Assembly (NCBI RefSeq): GCF_012516475.1
Contig: NZ_CP051217.1
Location: 1,054,001 to 1,118,000, forward strand
Origin: Parasphingorhabdus halotolerans
Lineage (GTDB): Bacteria; Pseudomonadota; Alphaproteobacteria; Sphingomonadales; Sphingomonadaceae
Direction of reading: 5' to 3'
Length of the DNA: 64,000 bases
A program made the position numbers and the translations under genes. The notes beneath the pieces were generated by a model. It saw only the letters and a program-made list of their open reading frames with translations, was not told the origin of the DNA and did not search any database. This document shows, in pieces, positions 26,561 to 35,444 of this stretch. The first letter of the stretch is position 1; each line of letters begins with the position of its first letter.

Positions 26561-27192
26561 AACTGAGGGCAAAGCCGCCCATTGCAATAGGCATTAGCGG
26601 CGGCAGTTGTTCCGGTAAATCGACCCTCGCTGCCAACTTCCTGGAAGCGCTTGGGCCTGCAAAAAGCGTACTTCTGCCGCAGGATGATTATTTCTTCGGC
26701 CTAGGCGACGCGCCGGCAGGCAAAGGCGGACCCAATTTTGATCATCCCGATGCCGTGGATTTCGACAATATGTGCGCTCAGCTTACAATGCTCAAACAGG
26801 GCAAGGCCATCAACCGCCCACTTTATGACTTCCCAACCCATCTACCCAAAGCCGATACAGAATATACCGAACCGCGTGCCGTGATCATCGTCGATGGTAT
26901 ATTGATACTGCATCATGCACCGATGCGGCAGTTGTTTGACTTGTCAGTTTTTGTGGAATGTGACGAACAAACGCGCTTCGCAAGACGGCTCTCGCGCGAC
27001 GTAAAAGAGCGCGGACGCACGGCCGAATCAGTGCGCCAGGTTTTCACAGATCAGGTAGCGCCAATGCACGATAGATATGTTGAACCGTCCCAGACCCATG
27101 CAGACATCGTTGTAAATTCGTCACAGTCAAAAGCGCAAATGGCGGATCAATTTGTGCAGATATTGCATTTGATCAAAGAAAAAATTCAGTAA
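26557..27192 (+). CDS. udk: Uridine kinase
   Basis: A 211-residue P-loop kinase of the uridine kinase/phosphoribulokinase type, which phosphorylates uridine or cytidine to the monophosphate. Walker A is GGSCSGKST (15-23). LPQDDYFFGLGD, FDHPDAVDFDNM and the lid region RRLSRDVKERGRT follow in the family order. The ATG overlaps the oxygenase stop (ATGA), so translation is coupled. As the last gene of the LOG-nupC-oxygenase-udk set it completes nucleoside salvage. It is slightly divergent from the E. coli enzyme, so another nucleoside substrate cannot be excluded. Confidence 0.85.
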   Translation: MKLRAKPPIAIGISGGSCSGKSTLAANFLEALGPAKSVLLPQDDYFFGLGDAPAGKGGPNFDHPDAVDFDNMCAQLTMLKQGKAINRPLYDFPTHLPKADTEYTEPRAVIIVDGILILHHAPMRQLFDLSVFVECDEQTRFARRLSRDVKERGRTAESVRQVFTDQVAPMHDRYVEPSQTHADIVVNSSQSKAQMADQFVQILHLIKEKIQ

Positions 27193-27414
27193 TCACTAAG
27201 TGTTGAAGCGCGCTTCTATGAAGCAACCCGATCACGGCTGAAAAACTGTGGGTAAAATTCAAATCGTGCAGCGCAACATAAAGTCGTTGCGATTGAGACA
27301 AAACTGTCATTTTAGCAGCCTAGAGGATGCCTGTTTTTAGAGGGGCTCTCACTATGATTCGGTGTGAGTTGACAGGTAAGTTTTCCAACTGAGTTCAATA
27401 CAGGGACGTAATCA

Positions 27415-30400
27415 ATGAAAATCAAGTATTTATTAGCAGCCAGCGTGGTTAGTCTTTCCGCTGTGGGCATGATAGCAACGCCGGCTGCTGCGCAGCAGAT
27501 TACCTCTGGAATTGAGGGCACTGTCCGGGATGATAACGGCAATGCTCTTGCAGGCGCAACAGTTGTTGTGACCGACACGCGGACGGGTGCGCAACGCTCC
27601 ATCACGACCGGTTCTTCCGGCCAGTTCCGTGCGGAAAGCCTAACCACCGGCGGGCCATATTCCGTAACCGCGACCGCTTCCGGATTTGAAGGACAAACGC
27701 TTGAAAATGTCACGATCAATCTTCAGGGCAACACCCAGCTTGGTTTCACGCTCTCGAGCGGATCGATGGAAAACGTTATCGTTGTCACCGGCGAACGCGT
27801 TGCCATCAGCCAGTTGGCTATCGGCCCCGGACAGTCTTTCGGCGAGGCAACGCTGGAAGCTTTCCCATCGATCACTCGTGACATTCGAGATTTTATCAGG
27901 ATCGACCCGCGTGTCAGCCTTGACCGTGCTGGTTCAAACGACCGTGTCAGCTGTCTTGGCGGCAATGACCGTTCAAACTCCTTTTCAGTTGATGGTATCA
28001 TCCAGTCCGATGTTTACGGTCTCAACGGAACGCCGTTTGCTTCCCGTAATTCACTGCCGCTGCCATTTGATGTGATCGCAGAAACGTCGGTCGAATTTGC
28101 GCCTTATGATGTACAGTATAGCGCGTTTACTGGCTGTGCCATCAACGTGGTGACCAAAGCGGGCCAGAACGATTTTCACGGCAGCGCCTTTTTCACCTAT
28201 TCTGACCGCGGATTGCAGGGCGACAATTTTGATGGCCAGCAGCTCCAGTTCGATCCGTTCAACGAGAAGCGTTACGGCGCCACCCTTTCGGGACCGATTA
28301 TTCCTGATCACCTTTTCTTCTCCTTCGGTTATGAAGAAGCGAAGCTCGGTTCAAACCAGGTTGTCGGGCCCATTGGTTCAGGCTTTGGCACCGAACTCGC
28401 ATTCGTTACCGAAGCGCAGTTTAACAATATTTCCGATATTGTCCGTCAGAATTTCGGCATTGAATCTGGCGGCATAACGCGCAGCCTGCCAGAATCCAAC
28501 CGCCGATTCTTTGGGCGTCTTGACTGGGTGATCAACGATCAGCACCGGTTGGAAGCAACCTACCAGCGTCTCGACGAAGCAAGTGTCAATTCTGATGATG
28601 TGAGTACATCAAATCGCACTTACTCTGGAAACAACACGTTCTACACTTCCGGCACGAAGTCGAACTACTATTCTGCACGTCTTTACTCGAACTGGACCGA
28701 CCGGCTTTCTACTGAAATCCGCGCATCGCGCGCGGAAGTCCAAGACCTTCAGGATCCTATCGGCGGCGGTGAAGCCCAAAACGCTAATCCGATCCCTCGT
28801 ATCGTTGTCGGCGTGACCAATCCCGACAATGGCCAGTCCGGTTCACTGGTGTTCGGACCGGGATTTTCACGGACGGCAAATGATCTAAAAACCGAAATCA
28901 ACCAGTATAAGTTCAAGGCAGATCTGGAAGCGGGTAATCACAATCTGACGCTCGGCGCAGAACTGAACGACACCAAAGTGTTCAATCTTTTCGTTCAGAA
29001 TGCCAACGGAACCTATACATTTGCAAATGCAGCCGATCTTCAGGCTGGCCGTCTGGCTTGCGGTACCAATACGTTCCCAACGGCAAACCAGATTGTTGGC
29101 GCAAACAACCCGGCCCTTTGTGTGCTTGGCAACCGTGATCCCAACTCTGTGTCAGCAGGTTTCTATGGCAATTATTCATTTTCGGGTGATGTCAATGATG
29201 CAGCGGCAAATTGGCGTCGCGGACTTTTCTCCGTCTATGCACAGGATGAATGGAAAGCGACGGATCAACTGACATTGGTAATTGGCGCGCGTGTTGACTG
29301 GCTTGACGGCGATGCACCAGCACCGAACCCGAACTTCCTGACCCGCTATGGTTTTACTAACGCCAATGCATTCAGCAAGGTTGATCCGGTGCTCATGCCG
29401 CGCTTTGCCGCGACCTATGACTTGTTCAATTCAGGCTTCTTGAGCGATACCCAGGTTCGCGCCGGTGTCGGACTCTTTACCGGGGGTGATCCGAGTGTAT
29501 GGCTCTCCAACGCCTTCCAGAATAACGGCTTTGGCGTTGGTCAGGGTCAAACCGGTGTATCAGGTTGCGTTCCGCCAGGTACTCAGCTAGCCGTCCCGAC
29601 CAACGGTTCCGTGCCTACTCCGCCCACTTGCGCAGTCAATTCCGGAATTAACTTTGCAGCCCGCGGACTGGGTGATGCACAGTCCACCAGCCCCGAGTTC
29701 AAGACTCCAACCGTCCTTCGTGCTAACTTTGGATTGTCTACGACCTTGGGAACGAGTGGCGGTTTTTTCAGCGACTGGAAATTCAACTTCGACTATATTT
29801 TCAGCCGCTTCCGCAACCCCGCCGATTTCGCTGATCTTTCGCAGGTGATCGACGTGACCCAGGGCCTCAACGGATTTACCGTTGACGGACGTCCTATCTA
29901 TCGCGCGATTGATCCGAACAATACCGGTTGTAACGCGTCGCTCACATATCCCGGCGGTGTTCCTCCGGTCTATACCGGGGTCAATGCTCCGTGTTTTGCG
30001 ACAAGTCGCGATGATGAAATCCAGCTGACAAACGGGGCGGATTTCAACAGCCACGTAGCATCGGTTCGTTTGGCCAAACGTTGGAATAGTGGCGTCATCA
30101 CTGACAATGGCAGTGTAAGCTTTAATCTCGGCTATGCATGGACCAAAGCTGACAATAACCGGTACAACGCGAGCTCCACGGCAACGTCGAGCTATGATAT
30201 CGTCGCATCTTTTGATCGCCAGAATAACGCTGTTGCTACTTCGGAATATGAATCGCGCCACAATATTACCTGGGCGATGAATTTCCGCGAAGAGTTTTTC
30301 AGTGATTTTGCAACCCAGCTGGGCTTTGTGTTTGTCGCCCGTTCCGGTCGGCCTTACAGCGTGACCTTTGACAACGGGGCGGTATTCAATGACTCTGCGT

Positions 30401-30891
30401 CTGGCAACGACAATGCTTTGCTTTATGTTCCAACAGGGCCGACTGATCCGAACGTTGTTTACGTCAATAACGTCGTCAATGGCGCTGTCGTTCAAACCGC
30501 TGCCCAAGCGCAAGCGGGTCTTGATGCCTATATCAACGGCGACAAATGTCTGTCGAGAAATCGCGGAATGTCGATCGCGCGCAACTCCTGCCGCAACGAT
30601 TGGTTCTTCGATCTTGATATGCGTATTTCGCAGGATCTTCCAGGACCCGGACGTTTGTTTGGTGTCGAAGATAAAATCCAGCTATTTGCTGACTTTAATA
30701 ATCTCCTGAATTTGATCGATAGCGGCGCGAACCTTTTCCGTTCACGCAACTATACGACCCCGTTAATCACAGGCGGTGTTGATAATCAGGGCCGTTATGT
30801 GCTGAAGGGCTTCTCTCCTGACGATACGAACTTCCAGAATTTCTCCGCATCCTTGTGGCGGATACAGCTTGGTGTTCGTTACGAATTCTAG
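27415..30891 (+). CDS. Oar-like TonB-dependent receptor with carboxypeptidase-regulatory-like domain
   Basis: A 1158-residue outer-membrane receptor. After a signal peptide (cut near AAA-QQ, about residue 26) comes a carboxypeptidase-regulatory-like Ig domain (about 32-112: GTVRDDNGNALAGATVVV). A plug domain follows, starting near VIVVTGERV and including RSNSFSVDGI. A long beta-barrel ends in VRYEF with the expected terminal aromatic residue. The layout matches Oar/OmpA-related TonB receptors common in sphingomonads, where they import large or poorly soluble nutrients or proteins. The ligand is unknown. The 222-bp upstream region is untranslated. A hairpin terminator follows at 30921. Confidence 0.88.
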   Translation: MKIKYLLAASVVSLSAVGMIATPAAAQQITSGIEGTVRDDNGNALAGATVVVTDTRTGAQRSITTGSSGQFRAESLTTGGPYSVTATASGFEGQTLENVTINLQGNTQLGFTLSSGSMENVIVVTGERVAISQLAIGPGQSFGEATLEAFPSITRDIRDFIRIDPRVSLDRAGSNDRVSCLGGNDRSNSFSVDGIIQSDVYGLNGTPFASRNSLPLPFDVIAETSVEFAPYDVQYSAFTGCAINVVTKAGQNDFHGSAFFTYSDRGLQGDNFDGQQLQFDPFNEKRYGATLSGPIIPDHLFFSFGYEEAKLGSNQVVGPIGSGFGTELAFVTEAQFNNISDIVRQNFGIESGGITRSLPESNRRFFGRLDWVINDQHRLEATYQRLDEASVNSDDVSTSNRTYSGNNTFYTSGTKSNYYSARLYSNWTDRLSTEIRASRAEVQDLQDPIGGGEAQNANPIPRIVVGVTNPDNGQSGSLVFGPGFSRTANDLKTEINQYKFKADLEAGNHNLTLGAELNDTKVFNLFVQNANGTYTFANAADLQAGRLACGTNTFPTANQIVGANNPALCVLGNRDPNSVSAGFYGNYSFSGDVNDAAANWRRGLFSVYAQDEWKATDQLTLVIGARVDWLDGDAPAPNPNFLTRYGFTNANAFSKVDPVLMPRFAATYDLFNSGFLSDTQVRAGVGLFTGGDPSVWLSNAFQNNGFGVGQGQTGVSGCVPPGTQLAVPTNGSVPTPPTCAVNSGINFAARGLGDAQSTSPEFKTPTVLRANFGLSTTLGTSGGFFSDWKFNFDYIFSRFRNPADFADLSQVIDVTQGLNGFTVDGRPIYRAIDPNNTGCNASLTYPGGVPPVYTGVNAPCFATSRDDEIQLTNGADFNSHVASVRLAKRWNSGVITDNGSVSFNLGYAWTKADNNRYNASSTATSSYDIVASFDRQNNAVATSEYESRHNITWAMNFREEFFSDFATQLGFVFVARSGRPYSVTFDNGAVFNDSASGNDNALLYVPTGPTDPNVVYVNNVVNGAVVQTAAQAQAGLDAYINGDKCLSRNRGMSIARNSCRNDWFFDLDMRISQDLPGPGRLFGVEDKIQLFADFNNLLNLIDSGANLFRSRNYTTPLITGGVDNQGRYVLKGFSPDDTNFQNFSASLWRIQLGVRYEF

Positions 30892-30920
30892 AAGAAACCG
30901 CTTTTCTACAATGATCCAAG

Positions 30921-30954
30921 CCGGCGGCGCTGCATATCAGTGTCGCCGGTTTTT
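30921..30954 (+). terminator. Rho-independent terminator after the TonB receptor
   Basis: A 12-bp stem (CCGGCGGCGCTG with CAGTGTCGCCGG, two G-U pairs), a 5-nt loop CATAT and a run of five T starting at 30950. It lies 30 bp past the receptor stop. Confidence 0.85.
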
Positions 30955-31061
30955 ATTGAAGAGCGCAGTGTGTACAAGGCGATCGAAAGCCCGCTCACCA
31001 CAGCGGGTTGGTGAAAACCTGCGTTAAACAGGGCCAGCGTGCGAGGCTAGCTTTGGCTAAA

Positions 31062-31658
31062 TCAGCCGACCCATTGGGCGACTTCGCTGACCACTTTGTT
31101 AGCCGCTGTATTCAGCGCCTCTCCAACAGGGCCTGCTTCGGCTGCGAATACCGTTTCACTTGCCTCAAATCGGCGTTTTTCAACCGGCTGCCCCTCACGG
31201 ATTTTCACCGCATCATAAGTGACCGTCACCTTCAGGCTCGGCCCATCGAGACCAAAATTAACCAGCTCGCCTGCCAGATATGTTTCGGCAGTGCCGCCAG
31301 CTTGTGGCGCAGTCAGCACCAGTCGATTGTTTTTTGCCGCGATTGTTTCGCTGAGCAAATCCTGAAAGAGCCGGGCCGGTTTATCCACCCATGTCGCTTC
31401 TTTCAAATAGGCAATGGCCGTGCTGCTGGTTTGCACCGGTACGCGCAAATTGTTCAGCTTTTGCGGCGTGACTGGCAGGCGAACCACCAGAGATCCGGAT
31501 TTCGGGCCGCTTAGCGATGCCCCTGCATTGACCGTTGCATCCGGCGTCAATGACAGCAAAAATGGCGGTGGCTCTGCGCCGCCAAAGCTGACACAACCAG
31601 CCAGCAATGCCAATCCTGTTGCCATTGCCAAAGGTCGCAATCTCTTATGAAATCTCAT
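31062..31658 (-). CDS. ABC-type transport auxiliary lipoprotein (PqiC/ABC_trans_aux family)
   Basis: A 198-residue lipoprotein with a clear lipobox LLAGC (C22) after a basic, hydrophobic leader. It is the fourth gene of an Mla-type operon (permease, ATPase, MCE protein, lipoprotein). In related systems (PqiC, or the Mla lipoprotein) this component sits at the outer membrane and receives or passes lipids to the MCE tunnel. The sequence has the FLLSLTPDA start and the QKLNNLRVPVQTSSTAIAYL central region expected for PqiC-like proteins. It ends 108 bp from the convergent terminator. Confidence 0.82.
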   Translation of the reverse strand: MRFHKRLRPLAMATGLALLAGCVSFGGAEPPPFLLSLTPDATVNAGASLSGPKSGSLVVRLPVTPQKLNNLRVPVQTSSTAIAYLKEATWVDKPARLFQDLLSETIAAKNNRLVLTAPQAGGTAETYLAGELVNFGLDGPSLKVTVTYDAVKIREGQPVEKRRFEASETVFAAEAGPVGEALNTAANKVVSEVAQWVG

Positions 31659-31669
31659 CGTCCTGCCCC

Positions 31670-32617
31670 TTATTTGCCCGGTTCATAATCTGGAAGTGCC
31701 GGCGCTGATATCAGCGAACCGGCCCCGCCCTGGTCTATCCGCTCGCTGACCGAAGTCATCGATCGCGTCAAAGCCTGCATGTCTTCTACGAGCTGATCGA
31801 CTTCCGGCAGCGTTTTGGTTCCCAATTGTTTCAGCCCCGGACGTGTTTCCTGTAAAACAGCATCCAGCGCGGCCATGCTCTTTTCTGCCGCTTTCAAAGT
31901 CTTGCTCAGGTCTTTTGCCAGTGGCTCGCCATTGGCGTTCAAAAAGCTGTTGGCACTATCTGCAACGGCGGACAATTTCTCCGCTGTCTGTGCTGCATTG
32001 CGAATAGCGATCCGGGATTCTGCCATCACCGCTTCTATTCCGGGTGCCTGATCGGCCAAGCTCCCGGTGAGCTGCTTGGTATTATTCAAAATGCCTTCTA
32101 TCGACTCCTGGTTTTTATCCGACAAAAGCAACGTCAACCGGTCTGTCAATGTCGCAAGACGCTCTACCACCAAAGGTGCGCTGTTGAGCAATTCACCCAA
32201 TGCTCCCGGCTTGGTGGGGATAACCGGCACACCTTCCGGACCAAGCTCGGTTATCGGCGGCGCGCCTTTTTTGGCACCGTCAAGCTGAATATTAGGCGGT
32301 GCCGTAAAGCTAACGCTTTGGACGGTAGCCGTTGTGCCTTGCAAAATTGGCGTCTCTTCACTCACGGCAATGCGGACGCGCACGAAATCGGGATCCTTCT
32401 TCCAAAGTTCAACCGCGAGCACTTGACCTGACGGAACGCCGGCAAATGTGACGCCGGTTCCCTTTGCCAATCCGCCTACAGATTGGGCAAAAAAGATATC
32501 ATATTCCTTTTGCTCACCGTCGCCAAACCGGACAATCCATACCAGAAAGGCGGCAACCAGGGCCAAAAGCGCAAGGGTGATAACACCCACGAGAATATGA
32601 TTGGAACGTGTTTCCAT
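31670..32617 (-). CDS. mlaD: MlaD-family MCE-domain protein
   Basis: A 315-residue protein anchored by one N-terminal transmembrane helix (about 8-30) with an MCE domain following (about 38-120: GLAKGTGVTFAGVPSGQV). The C-terminal half is helical and low in hydrophobicity, suitable for a periplasmic tunnel. MlaD proteins form hexamers that carry phospholipids between membranes while bound to the MlaE-MlaF ABC core. It is longer than E. coli MlaD (183 residues), which is normal in alphaproteobacteria. The lipoprotein gene follows 11 bp later. Confidence 0.88.
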   Translation of the reverse strand: METRSNHILVGVITLALLALVAAFLVWIVRFGDGEQKEYDIFFAQSVGGLAKGTGVTFAGVPSGQVLAVELWKKDPDFVRVRIAVSEETPILQGTTATVQSVSFTAPPNIQLDGAKKGAPPITELGPEGVPVIPTKPGALGELLNSAPLVVERLATLTDRLTLLLSDKNQESIEGILNNTKQLTGSLADQAPGIEAVMAESRIAIRNAAQTAEKLSAVADSANSFLNANGEPLAKDLSKTLKAAEKSMAALDAVLQETRPGLKQLGTKTLPEVDQLVEDMQALTRSMTSVSERIDQGGAGSLISAPALPDYEPGK

Positions 32618-32679
32618 CTAGATTACCTTTATGACGGCTACGGCGGACACTGCAACTATTCTCTGCAACTTACTCATCC

Positions 32680-33501
32680 TCACATCTTTGGCTGCGGCGC
32701 AGCCATCCGGCCGCGTGGGCCATTAAAATATTCCTGAATCCATGGATGATCCATCGCGAGAAGCTCCTCAATCGTTCCCACTGCAATCACCTGCTTGTCC
32801 GCCAGAACGGCGACGCGGTCACAGATCGCGTGCAACGTATCAAGATCATGGGTGATCAAAAAGACCGTCAGGCCGAGCGTCTGCTGCAGTTCGCGTGTGA
32901 GATTGTCGAATGCTGCCGCGCCAATTGGATCGAGTCCGGCGGTCGGCTCATCGAGAAAGAGCAATTCGGGGTCAAGCGCCAGTGCTCGCGCAATGCCCGC
33001 GCGTTTCTTCATGCCGCCCGAGAGCTCTGACGGGTATTTTGGTGACGCTTCAGCAGGCAAGCCAGAGAGGCAAACCTTGTATTTTGCAACCTCGCGGCGG
33101 AATTCGCGGTCCATTTGCGGATAAAACTCCCGGATCGGAACCATCACATTTTCCGCAACCGTCAGGGTGGAAAATAACGCACCACCCTGAAAAAGCACAC
33201 CCCAACGCTTGCGCACATCAATGGTTTGCGCTTCTGATTTACCAAGCAGGGATTCGCCGAAAACTTCGATCGAACCCTCGTCAGGAGTTTGAAGCCCTAT
33301 AATTGAACGCATGAGGACCGATTTGCCAGTGCCTGATCCACCCACGACGCCGATAATCTCGCCACGCTTTACATCAAGATCAAGATGCTCGTGGACCACT
33401 TGGTCGCCGAAACTGTTGCGCAGGTCCTTGACCGATATGATCGGGCCCTCGAAACTGCGGTCAACGACAATCTCCTCTTCAGTAAGTAGTTCTTCCAGCA
33501 T
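32680..33501 (-). CDS. mlaF: MlaF-family ABC transporter ATPase
   Basis: An ABC ATPase of about 273 residues that powers Mla-type lipid transport at the cytoplasmic face. It has Walker A GGSGTGKS, the Q-loop LFQGGALF, the signature LSGGMKKR, Walker B ELLFLDEPTAGLD and the H-loop ITHDLD. The ATG at 33501 is chosen because its A is the last base of the mlaE stop (TGATG), implying coupled translation; the GTG at 33510 is a weaker alternative. The mlaD gene starts 62 bp later. Confidence 0.9.
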   Translation of the reverse strand: MLEELLTEEEIVVDRSFEGPIISVKDLRNSFGDQVVHEHLDLDVKRGEIIGVVGGSGTGKSVLMRSIIGLQTPDEGSIEVFGESLLGKSEAQTIDVRKRWGVLFQGGALFSTLTVAENVMVPIREFYPQMDREFRREVAKYKVCLSGLPAEASPKYPSELSGGMKKRAGIARALALDPELLFLDEPTAGLDPIGAAAFDNLTRELQQTLGLTVFLITHDLDTLHAICDRVAVLADKQVIAVGTIEELLAMDHPWIQEYFNGPRGRMAAPQPKM

Positions 33502-34613
33502 CAATTCCACCCGATCCAGCTGAAAAACACAGCAAAAAACGCATCAAGCACAATCACAAGGAAAATCGCCTGAACCACTGCCGCAGTCGTACGCTTGCCT
33601 ACTTCCTCCGCATTGCCTTCTACTTGCATACCTTGGTAGCAACCGGACAGCGCGATAATGGCGCCAAAAACTGGCGCTTTGACAAGACCGATGTAGACAT
33701 CTGTAATTGGCACAACTTCTCTTATGCGCGCGAAGAAGGTCGCTGGCGGGATATCCAGCGCTACCCAGCTAAGCAAACCGCCACCGATAATCGCAACGAC
33801 CGACGCATAAAAACCGAGCAGCGGCAGCATAAGAACAGCCGCCATCATTCGAGGAATAACCAGTGCCTCAACCGGGGAAACGCCAATCGTCCGCATCGCG
33901 TCAATTTCTTCGGTGAGCTTCATGGTGCCAATTTGCGCTGCAAAAGCAGAACCGGAGCGACCCGCCACCATGATCGCAGTCATCAATACACCCAGTTCGC
34001 GCAAAGTCAGGCGGCCAACGAGATTGACAGTAAACACTTCCGCGCCAAATTGCCGCAGTTGCACGGCGCCCTGCTGCGCGATAACTAGTCCGATGAGAAA
34101 ACTCATCAAGCCGACAATACCCAATGCTCGGACCCCAACCACGTCAAACCGTTGGATAACTGCATGCCAGCGGATGCGCCCCGGGTGACGGAGCAGCGAA
34201 AAACTTGCCGCGGTCACAGCACCGAAAAAACCGACAAGCCCCGCCATGGTTTTAAAAGCGGTAGTCGTCGCCTCCCCGATCTCGCCTAGCACGCGGATAA
34301 CCGGATTGGGGAGAACAGGACGAACCTCGGCAGGTTCGTCCGCAGCACTCACTGCGGCAATCAATCGCTGCGCCTCATCATCCGCGCCAGTAATCTCCGC
34401 ACCCATATCGCGAGCGGTGCGATAGATCAGCCAGGCACCTACGGTATCGACATAACCGGTTTCTGAAATATCCAGTTGTGTTGCACCGCCGTCATAGGCT
34501 CGCAACCGCTCAGGTAAGTCTTCCAGCGAAGCGATTGACAGGTTTCCGGAAAACCGAAGTGTGGCTACTCCGTCTTCTGTTGTCTCTTCGCTAAAATCGC
34601 TCGGAATTGTCAT
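33501..34613 (-). CDS. mlaE: MlaE-family ABC permease with N-terminal STAS domain
   Basis: A permease of about 370 residues. Residues 1-90 form a STAS-like domain ([32 protein letters not shown]). The rest is the MlaE/YrbE membrane core with [36 protein letters not shown]-type sequence. In Mla complexes the STAS protein (MlaB) is often separate; fusion to the permease is common in alphaproteobacteria. ATG 34613 is preferred over an upstream TTG at 34643. The operon order is mlaE, mlaF, mlaD, lipoprotein. The divergent HAD gene starts 133 bp away. Confidence 0.88.
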   Translation of the reverse strand: [370 protein letters not shown]

Positions 34614-34746
34614 TGCCGTTACAATTGACCGAAAAAACTGCAAAGCTCAAGCGTTTATGCCTAACTTATTCATACGCGTCTTTCATTTATTTGGTGGAAA
34701 TCAATTTGTCCTGATAAGAGCGCTGAAAAATCAAGGTCGCCTCCAC

Positions 34747-35418
34747 ATGCAGAAACTTTCAATTTACGACATGGATCGTACGATAACGAAGAGCGGAACC
34801 TATACGCCGTTTCTTCTGCACATGGTTTTCGCTCGCTCGCCCTGGCGGCTGGCATTGCTCCCATTGGTTGCCTTCGGCTTTATTGCCTATGGAATGAAGC
34901 TTATCGGGCGCAAAGGCCTCAAAACCTATAATCAGCGCCTGTTACTTGGTGGTAAGCCCAGCCTTGCCGCGCTCCAGCCGCATATTGAAACATTTGCCGA
35001 TAAGATGATCGAAAGTAACAGCTACAAGCGAGCCATCGTCCAAATAGCGCATGATCGCGCCGAGGGTCGTCGGCTGGTGTTGGCGACGGCATCCTATGAC
35101 CTATATGTGAAATCCATCGCCAAAAGGCTGGGGTTCGATGATGTAATTGGGACTGTTCTCGAAATTGATAGTGACGGCAATGTTCTGCCAAAAATCATCG
35201 GCGAAAATTGCTATGATGAAGCCAAGCTTGGCCGTATCAAGACCTTTCTGGACGGAGAAAATCTAAAGCGGGAGGAATTGCACATCCGCTCCTATTCCGA
35301 TCATATTTCCGACGTGCCGATGCTGGAGTTTGCCGATGAAGCCGTCGCCACAACGCCCAGCGCTGCATTGCGCAAAACTGCGAAGGCGCGTGGCTGGACG
35401 ATTGTGGACTGGGATTGA
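34747..35418 (+). CDS. HAD-IB family phosphatase
   Basis: A 223-residue haloacid-dehalogenase hydrolase of subfamily IB (SerB/PSPase-like). The catalytic DxDxT motif is D8-M-D10-R-T in YDMDRTIT. Motif II is the Thr/Ser of LATASYDLY, and motif IV is SDHISDVPML. A hydrophobic stretch (about 30-55) lies in the cap. Members of this subfamily act on phosphoserine, phosphatidylglycerol phosphate or similar; the substrate is not certain. ATG 34747 matches the family N-terminus. The frame remains open upstream to 34561 but overlaps mlaE. The neighbouring lipid transporter makes a lipid phosphate an attractive guess only. Confidence 0.8.
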   Translation: MQKLSIYDMDRTITKSGTYTPFLLHMVFARSPWRLALLPLVAFGFIAYGMKLIGRKGLKTYNQRLLLGGKPSLAALQPHIETFADKMIESNSYKRAIVQIAHDRAEGRRLVLATASYDLYVKSIAKRLGFDDVIGTVLEIDSDGNVLPKIIGENCYDEAKLGRIKTFLDGENLKREELHIRSYSDHISDVPMLEFADEAVATTPSAALRKTAKARGWTIVDWD

Positions 35419-35430
35419 CCGCAGTCGGTC
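35417..35430. terminator. Small hairpin between convergent genes, possible terminator
   Basis: A perfect 5-bp palindrome GACCG-cagt-CGGTC begins inside the HAD-gene stop codon, 15 bp from the end of the convergent PLP-enzyme gene. The following T-run is weak (CAAAATTCTT), so termination is uncertain. Confidence 0.35.
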
Positions 35431-35444
35431 CAAAATTCTTGAAG

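Noticed and set aside
29587..30513. A 308-codon antisense frame inside the TonB receptor gene
   Set aside because: It has no family features and the receptor frame is continuous with a correct C-terminal aromatic residue.
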